From Desulfobulbaceae bacterium (lineage in GTDB: Bacteria > Desulfobacterota > Desulfobulbia > Desulfobulbales > Desulfocapsaceae), in contig WBUQ01000012.1 in NCBI GenBank assembly GCA_008933635.1, positions 1 to 56,801 on the forward strand: a stretch of 56,801 nt of DNA, read 5' to 3'. The notes below the pieces were generated by a model. That model saw only the letters and a program-made list of their open reading frames with translations. It made no database searches and had not been told where the DNA came from. Both the position numbers and the translations under genes were made by a program. Below are positions 8,003 to 16,063 of the stretch, in pieces (the first letter of the stretch is position 1; the number at the start of each line of letters is the position of its first letter).

Positions 8003-8905
8003 ATGGACTATTTTATTGAGCTCTTCTGCAGCGGCTTGACCCGCGGTGCGATCTATGCCCTGATTGCCCTGGGCTACACCATGGTGTACGGTATAATCGG
8101 GCTGATCAATTTCGCCCATGGCGAGATATATATGATCGGGGCCTTCACCTCCTTCATCGTTGCCACCGTGCTCTCGATCTACGGATTCCCGCTGCTGGCC
8201 ATTGTCGTCCTGGCGGGACTGGCAGCCGTTGTCTGGTCGAGCGCTTACGGCTACACGGTCGAGAAGATCGCCTACAAGCCGTTGCGACATGCACCCAGGT
8301 TGTCGCCGCTGATCAGCGCCATCGGCATGTCCATTTTCCTGCAGAATTACGTTTTGCTGGCGCAGACTTCAGATTTCCTGCCGTTTCCGACCTTGATCCC
8401 GGAATTCGCCTTCATGGAGCCAGTCGCCCATATCGTCGGTTCGACGGATATCGTCATCCTGATCACCACCACGATCATGATGCTGATCCTGACCGTAGTC
8501 ATCAAGGGGACAAAGGTCGGCAAGGCGATGCGGGCCACCTCGCAGGACCGGACGATGGCGATGCTGGTCGGCATCAACGTCAACCGGATCATTTCCGTGA
8601 CATTCATCATCGGTTCGGCGCTTGCTGCCGTCGGCGGCCTGCTGATCGCCTCGCATATCGGCCAGATCAATTTCTTCATCGGCTTTCTCGCCGGCATCAA
8701 GGCATTCACCGCCGCCGTCCTCGGCGGGATAGGCTCGATACCGGGTGCCGTCCTCGGTGGACTGGTGCTCGGACTCACCGAAAGCTTTGCCACCGGCTAT
8801 GTCTCCAGCGACTATGAGGACGTCTTTGCCTTCTCCCTTCTTGTCTTTATCCTGATCTTCAAACCGTCCGGTCTTCTGGGCAAGGCAGAAACCAAGAAAG
8901 TATGA
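8003..8905 (+). CDS. livH: Branched-chain amino acid ABC transporter permease LivH
   Basis: Inner-membrane permease subunit of 300 residues that forms half of the transport channel with LivM. The start MDYFIELFCSGLTRGAIYALIALGYTMVYG is split here as GLTRGAIYALIALGYTMVYG, the LivH family opening, followed by GLINFAHGEIYMIGAF. The cytoplasmic coupling region TKVGKAMRATSQDRTMAMLV and the later AFTAAVLGGIGSIPGAVLGG are both present, with about eight hydrophobic segments. It begins 87 bases after livK, behind the internal hairpin, and ends 13 bases before livM. Confidence 0.96.
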   Translation: MDYFIELFCSGLTRGAIYALIALGYTMVYGIIGLINFAHGEIYMIGAFTSFIVATVLSIYGFPLLAIVVLAGLAAVVWSSAYGYTVEKIAYKPLRHAPRLSPLISAIGMSIFLQNYVLLAQTSDFLPFPTLIPEFAFMEPVAHIVGSTDIVILITTTIMMLILTVVIKGTKVGKAMRATSQDRTMAMLVGINVNRIISVTFIIGSALAAVGGLLIASHIGQINFFIGFLAGIKAFTAAVLGGIGSIPGAVLGGLVLGLTESFATGYVSSDYEDVFAFSLLVFILIFKPSGLLGKAETKKV

Positions 8906-8918
8906 GAAGAGGAAAACA

Positions 8919-10145
8919 ATGTCGCTGTTGAAAGAGATGAAAAAAGGTCTGTTCACCTCGCTTTGGTTTGTCTTCCTGACCTTCCCGCTGATGGTGATCA
9001 AGGTTGATCCGATTGAGCGTGTCGTCAGGTGGCGATGGGAAAACGCGCTGTATGTCGCAGTCGGGACATTTCTCATGTACCTCCTGGTCACCTTTCTGAT
9101 GCAGCGCAAGAACGCCCGGGCGGCAACGGAAACCGAGGTGGACGCCGACAGGGAATCCTTCATCCACCGACTGATTGCCTCACCGCGGCAGAAATATCTG
9201 CTTGGAGGCGCGCTGCTGGCAGTGGCCATCGCTTTCCCCTTCTTTTCGTCGTCCTATCAGACCAACGTCATGACCACCGCCCTGATGTATGTCGTCCTCG
9301 GCCTCGGACTGAACATCGTCGTTGGCATGGCCGGCCTGCTCGATCTGGGATATGTGGCTTTCTATGCCGTCGGGGCCTATTCCTATGCCCTGCTGAACCA
9401 TCATTTCGGTCTCGGGTTCTGGGCGGTGCTTCCCATCGGCGGAGGTCTGGCCGCCATCTTCGGCATCCTCCTCGGCTTCCCCGTCCTTCGGCTTCGGGGC
9501 GACTATCTTGCCATCGTCACCCTCGGTTTCGGCGAGATCATCCGGCTGATACTCGAAAACTGGGGTGAATTCTCGAAGGGGCCGAGCGGCATCTCGAATA
9601 TTTCGAGACCGGGACTGTTCGGCCTCGAGCTGAATCTGGACGCGGCGATCATCTATATCTACTACCTGATGATCCTGTTCATGATCGTCACGATCTTCAT
9701 CGTCAACCGACTGCAGGACTCCCGTCTCGGCCGGGCCTGGATAGCCCTGCGGGAGGATGAGATCGCCTGTCAGGCGATGGGCATCGACAAGCGCAAGACA
9801 AAACTCGTCGCCTTTTCGCTGGGGGCGTTCTGGGCTGGCATCATCGGGGTCGTCTTTGCCGCCAAGACCACATTCATCAATCCGGCCAGCTTCACCTTCC
9901 TTGAGTCGGCCATCATCCTCGCCATCGTGGTCCTCGGCGGCATGGGATCGATCATCGGCGTCATCCTGGCGGCCCTGATCCTGATCCTTCTGCCAGAGTA
10001 TCTGCGGGCGCTGTCGGAATACCGGATGCTGGCCTTCGGCGCCATTCTGGTGGCAATGATGGTCTTCAGGCCGCAGGGCCTGATCGCAAACATCCGCAGA
10101 ACCTATATCTTCGAAAAAGAGAAATCACCTGCCGAAAAGTCATGA
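8919..10145 (+). CDS. livM: Branched-chain amino acid ABC transporter permease LivM
   Basis: Second permease subunit of the LIV transporter, 408 residues, inner membrane. An N-terminal extension with two hydrophobic segments and a charged linker (about residues 1-90) precedes the conserved core: GLGLNIVVGMAGLLDLGYVA, LPIGGGLAAIFGILLGFP, LRLRGDYLAIVTLGFGEIIR, then the coupling segment RLGRAWIALREDEIACQAMG and AIVVLGGMGSIIGVILAAL. AGAGGA lies just upstream of the ATG at 8919. The stop overlaps the livG start as ATGA, so livM and livG are translationally coupled. Confidence 0.96.
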   Translation: MSLLKEMKKGLFTSLWFVFLTFPLMVIKVDPIERVVRWRWENALYVAVGTFLMYLLVTFLMQRKNARAATETEVDADRESFIHRLIASPRQKYLLGGALLAVAIAFPFFSSSYQTNVMTTALMYVVLGLGLNIVVGMAGLLDLGYVAFYAVGAYSYALLNHHFGLGFWAVLPIGGGLAAIFGILLGFPVLRLRGDYLAIVTLGFGEIIRLILENWGEFSKGPSGISNISRPGLFGLELNLDAAIIYIYYLMILFMIVTIFIVNRLQDSRLGRAWIALREDEIACQAMGIDKRKTKLVAFSLGAFWAGIIGVVFAAKTTFINPASFTFLESAIILAIVVLGGMGSIIGVILAALILILLPEYLRALSEYRMLAFGAILVAMMVFRPQGLIANIRRTYIFEKEKSPAEKS

Positions 10146-10936
10146 TGGATACGCCTATTCTCAAAATCAGTGGTCTCACCATGGACTTCGGCGGCATTCG
10201 GGCCCTCAACCGGCTCGACCTGGATGTGCATGCCGGCGAGATCGTCGCCCTGATCGGACCGAACGGCGCCGGGAAGACGACCTTCTTCAATTGTCTGACC
10301 GGCATCTATGCGCCGACCGCCGGCGAAATCATCCTGACTCCGCCGCAGGGCGGCAAAAGCATCAGCCTGAAAGGGCTGAAACCCAACCAGGTGACGGAGA
10401 AGGGGCTGGCCAGAACCTTCCAGAATATCCGCCTGTTCTCCCAGATGACCGTTCTGGAGAATGTCATGATAGGCAGGCACTGCCGGACCAGGGCCTTCAT
10501 CCTCGGCGCGATCTTCCGCAACGCTGCAACCCGCAGGGAGGAGCGGGAGATTGTCGAGATGAGCTATGCCATCCTGGAGAAGGTCGGGCTGGCCGGAGTG
10601 GCCAACGAGTTCGCCAAGAATCTCTCCTACGGGGCGCAGCGGCGGCTGGAGATCGCCCGGGCGCTTGCCACCGAACCGTTCCTGCTGCTGCTCGATGAGC
10701 CGGCGGCCGGGATGAACCCCCAGGAAACCCAGGAACTTGATCGCCTGATCCGGGAAATATCCGATGACGGACTATCCATTCTGCTCATCGAGCATGACAT
10801 GAAGCTGGTGATGAGCCTGTCCGACCGGATATTCGTCATGGATTACGGCAAGAAGATCGCCCAGGGAGTGCCTTCGGAAATCCGTTCAAATCCTGCCGTC
10901 ATCAAGGCGTATCTAGGTGAAGAAGTCGATGCTTAA
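10142..10936 (+). CDS. livG: Branched-chain amino acid ABC transporter ATP-binding protein LivG
   Basis: One of the two cytoplasmic ATPases that power LivHM. The 264 residues show Walker A GPNGAGKTTFFN (about 40-51), the Q-loop within ARTFQNIRLFSQMTVLENVM, the LivG-typical signature LSYGAQRRLEIARALA, Walker B LLLLDEPAAGMNP, and the H-loop IEHDMKLVMSLSDRI. ATGATGG at 10142 allows a start at 10142 or 10145. It overlaps livM by 4 bases, and its 3' end overlaps the likely livF start by 8 bases. Confidence 0.96.
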   Translation: MMDTPILKISGLTMDFGGIRALNRLDLDVHAGEIVALIGPNGAGKTTFFNCLTGIYAPTAGEIILTPPQGGKSISLKGLKPNQVTEKGLARTFQNIRLFSQMTVLENVMIGRHCRTRAFILGAIFRNAATRREEREIVEMSYAILEKVGLAGVANEFAKNLSYGAQRRLEIARALATEPFLLLLDEPAAGMNPQETQELDRLIREISDDGLSILLIEHDMKLVMSLSDRIFVMDYGKKIAQGVPSEIRSNPAVIKAYLGEEVDA

Positions 10937-11636
10937 ACTTGAGAATATCCAGGCCGGCTACGGGAATATCCTGGCCATCAAAGACGTCGATATCGAAATC
11001 AACGAAGGCGAGATCATCACCCTGATCGGGGCCAACGGCGCCGGCAAGAGCACGACGCTGATGACCATTTCAGGGGTCGTGCCAGCCCGCAGCGGCAGGA
11101 TCCTGTTCAACGGCAGGGAGATCCAGAAGGCGGAGCCGGATGAGATCGTCCGGATGGGCATCTGCCAGGTTCCTGAGGGACGCCACATCTTCCCCCAGCT
11201 GACGGTCAAGGAGAACCTGGATATGGGGGCCTTTCTGCGAAACGACACGAAGGAAATCAGGCGGGATATCGAGTATGTCTTCTCCCTGTTTCCGATCCTT
11301 GCCGAACGGCGCGGGCAGGATGGTGGTACGCTGAGCGGCGGAGAGCAGCAGATGCTGGCGATGTCGAGGGCACTGATGGCGCGACCGAAGCTCCTTCTGC
11401 TCGATGAGCCGTCGATGGGGCTTGCCCCGCTGGTCATCCGGCAGATCTTCGAGATCATCAAACAGATCAATGCCGAGAACAATACCACGATCTTCCTCGT
11501 CGAGCAGAATGCCAACCAGGCTTTGCATATAGCCGACAGAGGATACGTTATCGAAAACGGCAGGATCGCACTGTCCGGCAGTGCCGAAGCACTTCTGAAG
11601 AATACTGAAATTCAGAAGGCATATCTCGGCATCTGA
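10929..11636 (+). CDS. livF: Branched-chain amino acid ABC transporter ATP-binding protein LivF
   Basis: Second ATPase of the LIV transporter, 235 residues from the ATG at 10929. Walker A reads GANGAGKSTTLMTISG, the Q-loop lies in GICQVPEGRHIFPQLTVKEN, the signature is LSGGEQQMLAMSRALM, and Walker B is LLLLDEPSMGLAPL followed by EQNANQALHIADRGYVIENG, which is specific to LivF. The frame opens at a GTG at 10917, but MLKLENIQAGYG is the usual family start and AGGTGA lies upstream of it. It is the last gene of the operon. Confidence 0.95.
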   Translation: MLKLENIQAGYGNILAIKDVDIEINEGEIITLIGANGAGKSTTLMTISGVVPARSGRILFNGREIQKAEPDEIVRMGICQVPEGRHIFPQLTVKENLDMGAFLRNDTKEIRRDIEYVFSLFPILAERRGQDGGTLSGGEQQMLAMSRALMARPKLLLLDEPSMGLAPLVIRQIFEIIKQINAENNTTIFLVEQNANQALHIADRGYVIENGRIALSGSAEALLKNTEIQKAYLGI

Positions 11637-11690
11637 TTCCCATCGTCAGCCAACCTGCAGTTTTCCGGAGTCACTGTCACTGAACCGCAA

Positions 11691-11713
11691 CCGGGACAGT
11701 CGCGTTGTCCCGG
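11691..11713. terminator. GC-rich hairpin after livF
   Basis: CCGGGACA and TGTCCCGG form an 8-bp perfect stem around a 7-base loop in the 113-base gap between livF and the GnnA-like gene. No T-run follows, so this may be a rho-assisted end, an RNA-stabilising structure, or a pause site. Confidence 0.4.
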
Positions 11714-11749
11714 GATTCAGCCTGACAACAGCCAGAGAAGGGCAATCCC

Positions 11750-12736
11750 ATGAAGAAGATCAAGGCAGGTGTAATCGGTGTCGGCTACCTCGGCAGGTTC
11801 CATGCCCAGAAATACGCCGCAATGGAAGAGGTCCAGCTCGTCGGTGTCGCCGATATCGACCAGGAAAAGGCCAGGGGAGTTGCCGAGGAATGCGGTTGCC
11901 GGCCGTATGACGACCACCGTGCCCTGCTGCAGGAGGTCGATGCGGTTTCGATCGCGGTTCCAACCAGCCTCCATCACCGGATCGCCTCCGGCTGCATCGA
12001 CGCCGGTGTCGATATCCTGCTCGAAAAACCGATGACCGTCACCCTGGCCGAGGCCGACGATCTGATCGCTCGGTGCGCGGAGAAAGGACTGGTGCTCCAG
12101 GTCGGTCATCTGGAGAGGTTCAACCCGGCGCTCCTGGCGATGGAACCCTACCTCACCCTGCCGGTCTTCATTGAGAGCAATCGTCTGTCCACCTTCAAGA
12201 ATCGCGGGGTCGACGTCGATGTCGTCCTCGATCTGATGATCCATGACATAGACATCATCCTGAATATCATCAAATCGCCGCTCAAGTCGATCCAGACGGT
12301 CGGCGCCCCGGTCATCACCGCCACCACCGATATCGCCAACGCCAGGCTGATGTTTGAAAACGGGGCCACCGCCAATGTCACCGCCAGCCGGATTTCGCGG
12401 GACAACATGCGGATTATGCGGATATTCCAGCCGTATTCCTATATCAATGTCGATTTCGCCAAGAGAACGTTTATGACGCTCACCGTCACGGACGAGATCC
12501 TCGATTCCGGCATGCCGAAGGAAGATATTCAGATCCGCAGCTTTGAGGCCGGTGACGCCCTGCGCAGCGAAATAGAAGATTTCATCCAGCACGTCACCAA
12601 CCGCACGAGACCCGTCGTTTCCGGTCATGAAGGACGGCGGGCGCTGGATGTGGCCTTGCAGGTCATGGCCCAGATCCGGGAACACCAGAACCTGGAGGTC
12701 TTCCGCAAGATCTCCGAGTTTACCCGCAAAAAATGA
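11750..12736 (+). CDS. Gfo/Idh/MocA-family dehydrogenase, GnnA-like (UDP-GlcNAc 3-dehydrogenase candidate)
   Basis: NAD(P)-dependent sugar oxidoreductase of 328 residues. The Rossmann start reads KAGVIGVGYLGRFHAQKYA, followed by AVPTSLHHRIASGCIDAGVD, the EKPM motif with its conserved lysine (ILLEKPMTVTLAEAD), and LDLMIHDIDIIL in the catalytic domain. The gene overlaps lpxB by 4 bases (ATGA). In Acidithiobacillus and Leptospira a related enzyme, GnnA, oxidises the 3-position of UDP-GlcNAc so that GnnB can aminate it, giving an amide-linked lipid A. The tie to lpxB makes the same role plausible here. No aminotransferase lies beside it; the nearest is at 3098. The family is certain; the reaction is inferred from context. 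Confidence 0.82.
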   Translation: MKKIKAGVIGVGYLGRFHAQKYAAMEEVQLVGVADIDQEKARGVAEECGCRPYDDHRALLQEVDAVSIAVPTSLHHRIASGCIDAGVDILLEKPMTVTLAEADDLIARCAEKGLVLQVGHLERFNPALLAMEPYLTLPVFIESNRLSTFKNRGVDVDVVLDLMIHDIDIILNIIKSPLKSIQTVGAPVITATTDIANARLMFENGATANVTASRISRDNMRIMRIFQPYSYINVDFAKRTFMTLTVTDEILDSGMPKEDIQIRSFEAGDALRSEIEDFIQHVTNRTRPVVSGHEGRRALDVALQVMAQIREHQNLEVFRKISEFTRKK

Positions 12737-13875
12737 AAAAAGAGGTGATGATCGTCACCGGCGAGGCATCCGGCGACCTGCACGGAGCCAACCTGGTCAG
12801 GGCGATGCTGGGACAGGACGACGGCCTGCTCTTCTGCGGCATGGGGGGAGACGAGCTGGCTGCCTGCGGCATGGAGATCCTCTGCGATGCCAAGAAGGTA
12901 GCGGTGGTGGGCATCACCGAAGTACTCGCCCATCTCGGTGATATCATGCGTTCCCGGAAGGTGCTTGTCGACCGTCTGCGGCACCGGCCGCCGGATCTGC
13001 TGATTCTGATCGATCTCCCCGATTTCAACCTTCCCCTTGCCAGAAAAGCGAAACAATACGGGATTCCGGTCTTTTACTATATCACTCCGCAGGTCTGGGC
13101 CTGGCGCAGCGGCAGGGTGAAGACCATTGGCGAACGGGCAGACAAGGTTGGGGTGATCCTGCCCTTCGAAGAGGATTTTTTCCGTCAGCGGGGAGTCGAT
13201 GCCCACTATGTCGGCCATCCCCTGCTGGATTCCGTCAGGGTGAGCACAACGCCCGCGGAATTCTGCCTGGCGCATGGCATTCCCCCTTCGGCCAGGCGGG
13301 TCTGTCTTTTGCCGGGCAGCCGCAAGAGCGAGATAGGGTTCCTGCTGCCGAAATTCATCGAGGCTGCCAGAATGCTGCAACACGGCAGCCGCGAGGAAAT
13401 GGTATTCCTGCTGCCTCTGGCCTCCACACTCAGTGAGAAAGACCTGCTGGAGGCGGGCCTGGCAGGCGCCTCCGACGTGGACCTCCGGATCGTGCAGGGG
13501 CAGCGCTACGAGGTGATGGCGGCCTGTGAAGCGGCGATAGCCGCTTCGGGGACGGTCACCCTTGAACTTGCCTTGCTGGACATCCCCATGGTGGTCTCCT
13601 ACCGGCTCTCTCCGTTGACCTATCATCTCGGCAGGATGCTGGTGAAGCTCGACCATTTTTCGCTGGTCAATCTGATTGCCGGTACAGGGGTCGTGCCCGA
13701 GTTGCTGCAGGATCAGGTCAGCCCCGAGAATATCTGTCGTCATGTCAGGATGATGCTCGATGGCGGTGACTATCGGCAGACTATCCTGCAGGGCCTTGCG
13801 AAGGTACGGCAGAGCTTGGGAGGGCAGGGGGCTTCCGAGCGGGCAGCCCGACTCGCCCTGCAGATGCTGCAGTGA
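12733..13875 (+). CDS. lpxB: Lipid-A-disaccharide synthase
   Basis: Glycosyltransferase joining UDP-2,3-diacylglucosamine and lipid X into the lipid A disaccharide, at the inner membrane. The 380 residues match the family. The N-terminus reads VMIVTGEASGDLHGANLV, followed by FCGMGGDELAACGME, DLLILIDLPDFNLPLARKAK, YYITPQVWAWRSGRVKTI and LPFEEDFFRQRGVDAHYVGH; the C-terminal half has LLPGSRKSEI and AAIAASGTVTLELALL. The ATG at 12733 overlaps the previous stop. lpxK lies 6 kb away on the other strand, and lpxA, lpxC and lpxD are not in the window. Confidence 0.97.
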   Translation: MKKEVMIVTGEASGDLHGANLVRAMLGQDDGLLFCGMGGDELAACGMEILCDAKKVAVVGITEVLAHLGDIMRSRKVLVDRLRHRPPDLLILIDLPDFNLPLARKAKQYGIPVFYYITPQVWAWRSGRVKTIGERADKVGVILPFEEDFFRQRGVDAHYVGHPLLDSVRVSTTPAEFCLAHGIPPSARRVCLLPGSRKSEIGFLLPKFIEAARMLQHGSREEMVFLLPLASTLSEKDLLEAGLAGASDVDLRIVQGQRYEVMAACEAAIAASGTVTLELALLDIPMVVSYRLSPLTYHLGRMLVKLDHFSLVNLIAGTGVVPELLQDQVSPENICRHVRMMLDGGDYRQTILQGLAKVRQSLGGQGASERAARLALQMLQ

Positions 13876-13882
13876 AACCGCG

Positions 13883-14203
13883 ATGACTGCCGGGAGCCGA
13901 GAAGATGATCCGCCTGTCGCAATACCGCTGGACGGCATCCTCGACCTGCACGCATTCTCTCCCAAGGATATCGGATTGCTGGTCCCTGATTATCTGGAGC
14001 TCTGCCATTCGGCGGGGATATACCAGCTGAGGATAATCCACGGCAAGGGCGTCGGCCATCTCCGGCGATCCGTGCACGCCATCCTGGCCAGACACCCGCT
14101 GGTTCGGAAATTCACGCTGGCTGGGCAGGATGCGGGATCCTGGGGGGCGACGCTCGTCGAGCTGAGGGTTCACCCTCGGGAGCCGGCGGCGGACAAATCC
14201 TGA
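13883..14203 (+). CDS. Small Smr-domain protein
   Basis: A 106-residue protein that is almost entirely one Smr (small MutS-related) domain. The motifs are visible: LDLHAFSPKDIGLLV near residues 24-38, LRIIHGKGVGHLR (with HGKG near 60-63), HPLVRKF and GATLVELRV. Stand-alone Smr proteins are known or suspected nucleases, acting on DNA branches or on RNA at stalled ribosomes. I start it at the ATG at 13883, 8 bases after the lpxB stop; the longer open frame lies inside lpxB. Its 3' end overlaps the convergent pseudouridine synthase by 34 bases. The substrate is unknown. Confidence 0.8.
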   Translation: MTAGSREDDPPVAIPLDGILDLHAFSPKDIGLLVPDYLELCHSAGIYQLRIIHGKGVGHLRRSVHAILARHPLVRKFTLAGQDAGSWGATLVELRVHPREPAADKS

Positions 14204-15012
14204 CCGAGAACGTAGCGGCGATTCCTTCCAGTGAAAGGGCAGGTGAAGGCCAGGGAAAAGGCCGTCAGCTGCAGGGCTGCCGTTTCCCTGCGGTTGCCGT
14301 AGCGCCTGTCGCCGACCAGCGGATGGCCGATCCCGCTCAGATGCCTGCGAATCTGGTGATACCGCCCTGATTCGAGCAGGACCTCGACACGGCTCGTGCC
14401 TCTCTCCGCGAAGACTTCCAGAATCGTTGCAATGGTGCGCGACGCCTTGCCATCGAGTGGTGCATCACACACCAGCGTGTCCCCGGGTTGGCCGAAACTC
14501 CCATGGATCTCCGCCAGGTATCGCTTTTCGACTGCCCTCGACTGAAACATCGCCGAGAGCCGTGCAGCCGCCTGTCGGCCATGGGCAAGAAGCACCAGGC
14601 CGCGCGCCTCACGGTCGAGGCGATGCACCAGTCTCGCCGATGCAGCTATACCAGGGGTTTTTTCGGCGATGCGGAGCAGCGAGCAGTGGTCGCCATAGCG
14701 GCTGCCCTGGCTGAGAAGGCCTGCAGGTTTGTCCCAGACGCTGTATTGCCGTTCCATCGCTATGCATCCGGGCTGATCCGGGTTCAGGGCAAGGACATCC
14801 GGATCATAATACAGCGCTATCCGATCACCGGGCAAGAGGGGAAAACCGGCTCTGCGGATGCGCTGTTCCTTTGCGCCCGGTCGCTTCAGCCAGACGGCGC
14901 CCTTGACCATCGCATCCTTGATGGTCGTTCTGGACAATCCGGAAGCCGACGCCAGCAGTTCCGGCGGGAGAACCGGATCGGCAACCGTCAGCCGGACGAA
15001 AAATGGAGCCAC
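14170..15012 (-). CDS. RluA-family RNA pseudouridine synthase
   Basis: Isomerises a uridine in rRNA or tRNA to pseudouridine. An S4-like N-terminal region (residues about 15-70) is followed by the catalytic domain. ASARLVHRLDREARGLVLLA carries the HRLDRE motif with the catalytic Asp, and later regions read AVEKRYLAEIHG and GRYHQIRRHLSGIGHPLVGD. The frame extends to an ATG at 15075, but that would overlap the conserved Cys-rich tail of the upstream gene. I prefer the GTG at 15012, one base after that gene's TAA, giving 280 residues; no good ribosome binding site decides it. The target nucleotide cannot be told from sequence. Confidence 0.85.
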   Translation of the reverse strand: MAPFFVRLTVADPVLPPELLASASGLSRTTIKDAMVKGAVWLKRPGAKEQRIRRAGFPLLPGDRIALYYDPDVLALNPDQPGCIAMERQYSVWDKPAGLLSQGSRYGDHCSLLRIAEKTPGIAASARLVHRLDREARGLVLLAHGRQAAARLSAMFQSRAVEKRYLAEIHGSFGQPGDTLVCDAPLDGKASRTIATILEVFAERGTSRVEVLLESGRYHQIRRHLSGIGHPLVGDRRYGNRRETAALQLTAFSLAFTCPFTGRNRRYVLGQDLSAAGSRG

Positions 15013-15013
15013 C

Positions 15014-16039
15014 TTATTTGCCAAAACTGCACGACGGGTAGCTGCAGGTCGGGCAGTTGCGGCAGAGACCGCCATGACCCAGCGCCGCCAGTTCTTCGCG
15101 GCCGATTTCCTCGCCGGTCAGCACACGGGGCAGGATAAGGTCGAGGACGGTGATCTTGTGGAACATGCCGCATGCAGGTACCCCGATGACCGGCACATTG
15201 CCGATTCGGCCAATGAAGAACATCGCCCCTGGCAGCACCGGGCTGCCATAGACGGAGTCGGTGGCTCCGGCGGCGATGATGCCGGCCCGGGTGACATCAT
15301 CGGGGTCGACCGACATGCCGCCACTGGTGACGATGAGGTCAGCGCCGGCAGACAGCGAGCGGTGGATGGCCGCGGCGATCAGTGATGGATCGTCTGGGGC
15401 CAGTTCCACCGAATGCACGCAGGAGCCGAGGTTGTCGAGCTTTTTCCGCAGGACCTCCTCGAACCGGTCGGCGATCCGGCCGTAAAAGATTTCATTGCCG
15501 GTGATGATCAGGCCGCATCTGGCGCGGCGCATCGTCCGGACCTGCAGCACGTGGCCAGCCTGGCTGGCAATGGCAGCCGCCCGTTCGACAAGCGAACGTT
15601 TGCCGACCAGTGGGATCAATCTGGTACCGGCGACGATTTCCCCCTCCTTGACCGGAGTACGGTCATGCAGCGTCGAGCACATCACTTCCCCGAGCAGGTT
15701 GAACCGGTACAGGGATTCGGTGTTGACCCGCAGCAGGCCGTCGCGGGCCGCGGCAAGGGTGATCTTGCCCTCGTCGGGACCCGCTTTAAGGACAACCCCC
15801 TCGCCGGCCAGGGCCCGGGCGAGGATTTCTGCCGCCTCGTCCTCGTGGATTTCGTCATTTTCCAGGGTGAGGATATAGATGTGATCCTTTCCCAGGCGTT
15901 TCAGGTGCGGGATATCTTCCGGACGGATGATATGGCCTTTTTTGAAGGCGACTTTCTTGTGGCTGTCCCGGACGATCTCTGTGATGTCATGGGGCAGCAC
16001 CATGCCGATGGCGTCATCGACCGGGAGGGTTTTCAGCAT
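15014..16039 (-). CDS. Molybdopterin-binding (MoeA/MogA-like) protein with Cys-rich tail
   Basis: 341-residue protein with a MoCF_biosynth/MogA-like fold. The segment GLIITGNEIFYGRIADRFEE, then VTSGGMSVDPDDVTRAGIIA and GVPACGMFHKITVLDLILPR, match the molybdopterin-binding domain. The N-terminal third (MLKTLPVDDAIGMVLPHDIT, KVAFKKGHIIRPEDIPHLKR) looks like the MoeA-type SAF-like region. It ends in GLCRNCPTCSYPSCSFGK, four cysteines spaced C-x2-C-x2-C-x4-C, which could bind a metal or an iron-sulfur cluster. It probably handles molybdenum or tungsten cofactor for an anaerobic oxidoreductase, but the exact step is unknown. No other molybdenum gene is nearby. Confidence 0.78.
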   Translation of the reverse strand: MLKTLPVDDAIGMVLPHDITEIVRDSHKKVAFKKGHIIRPEDIPHLKRLGKDHIYILTLENDEIHEDEAAEILARALAGEGVVLKAGPDEGKITLAAARDGLLRVNTESLYRFNLLGEVMCSTLHDRTPVKEGEIVAGTRLIPLVGKRSLVERAAAIASQAGHVLQVRTMRRARCGLIITGNEIFYGRIADRFEEVLRKKLDNLGSCVHSVELAPDDPSLIAAAIHRSLSAGADLIVTSGGMSVDPDDVTRAGIIAAGATDSVYGSPVLPGAMFFIGRIGNVPVIGVPACGMFHKITVLDLILPRVLTGEEIGREELAALGHGGLCRNCPTCSYPSCSFGK

Positions 16040-16063
16040 GGCAGCGCGGTTACGGGTGGACGT

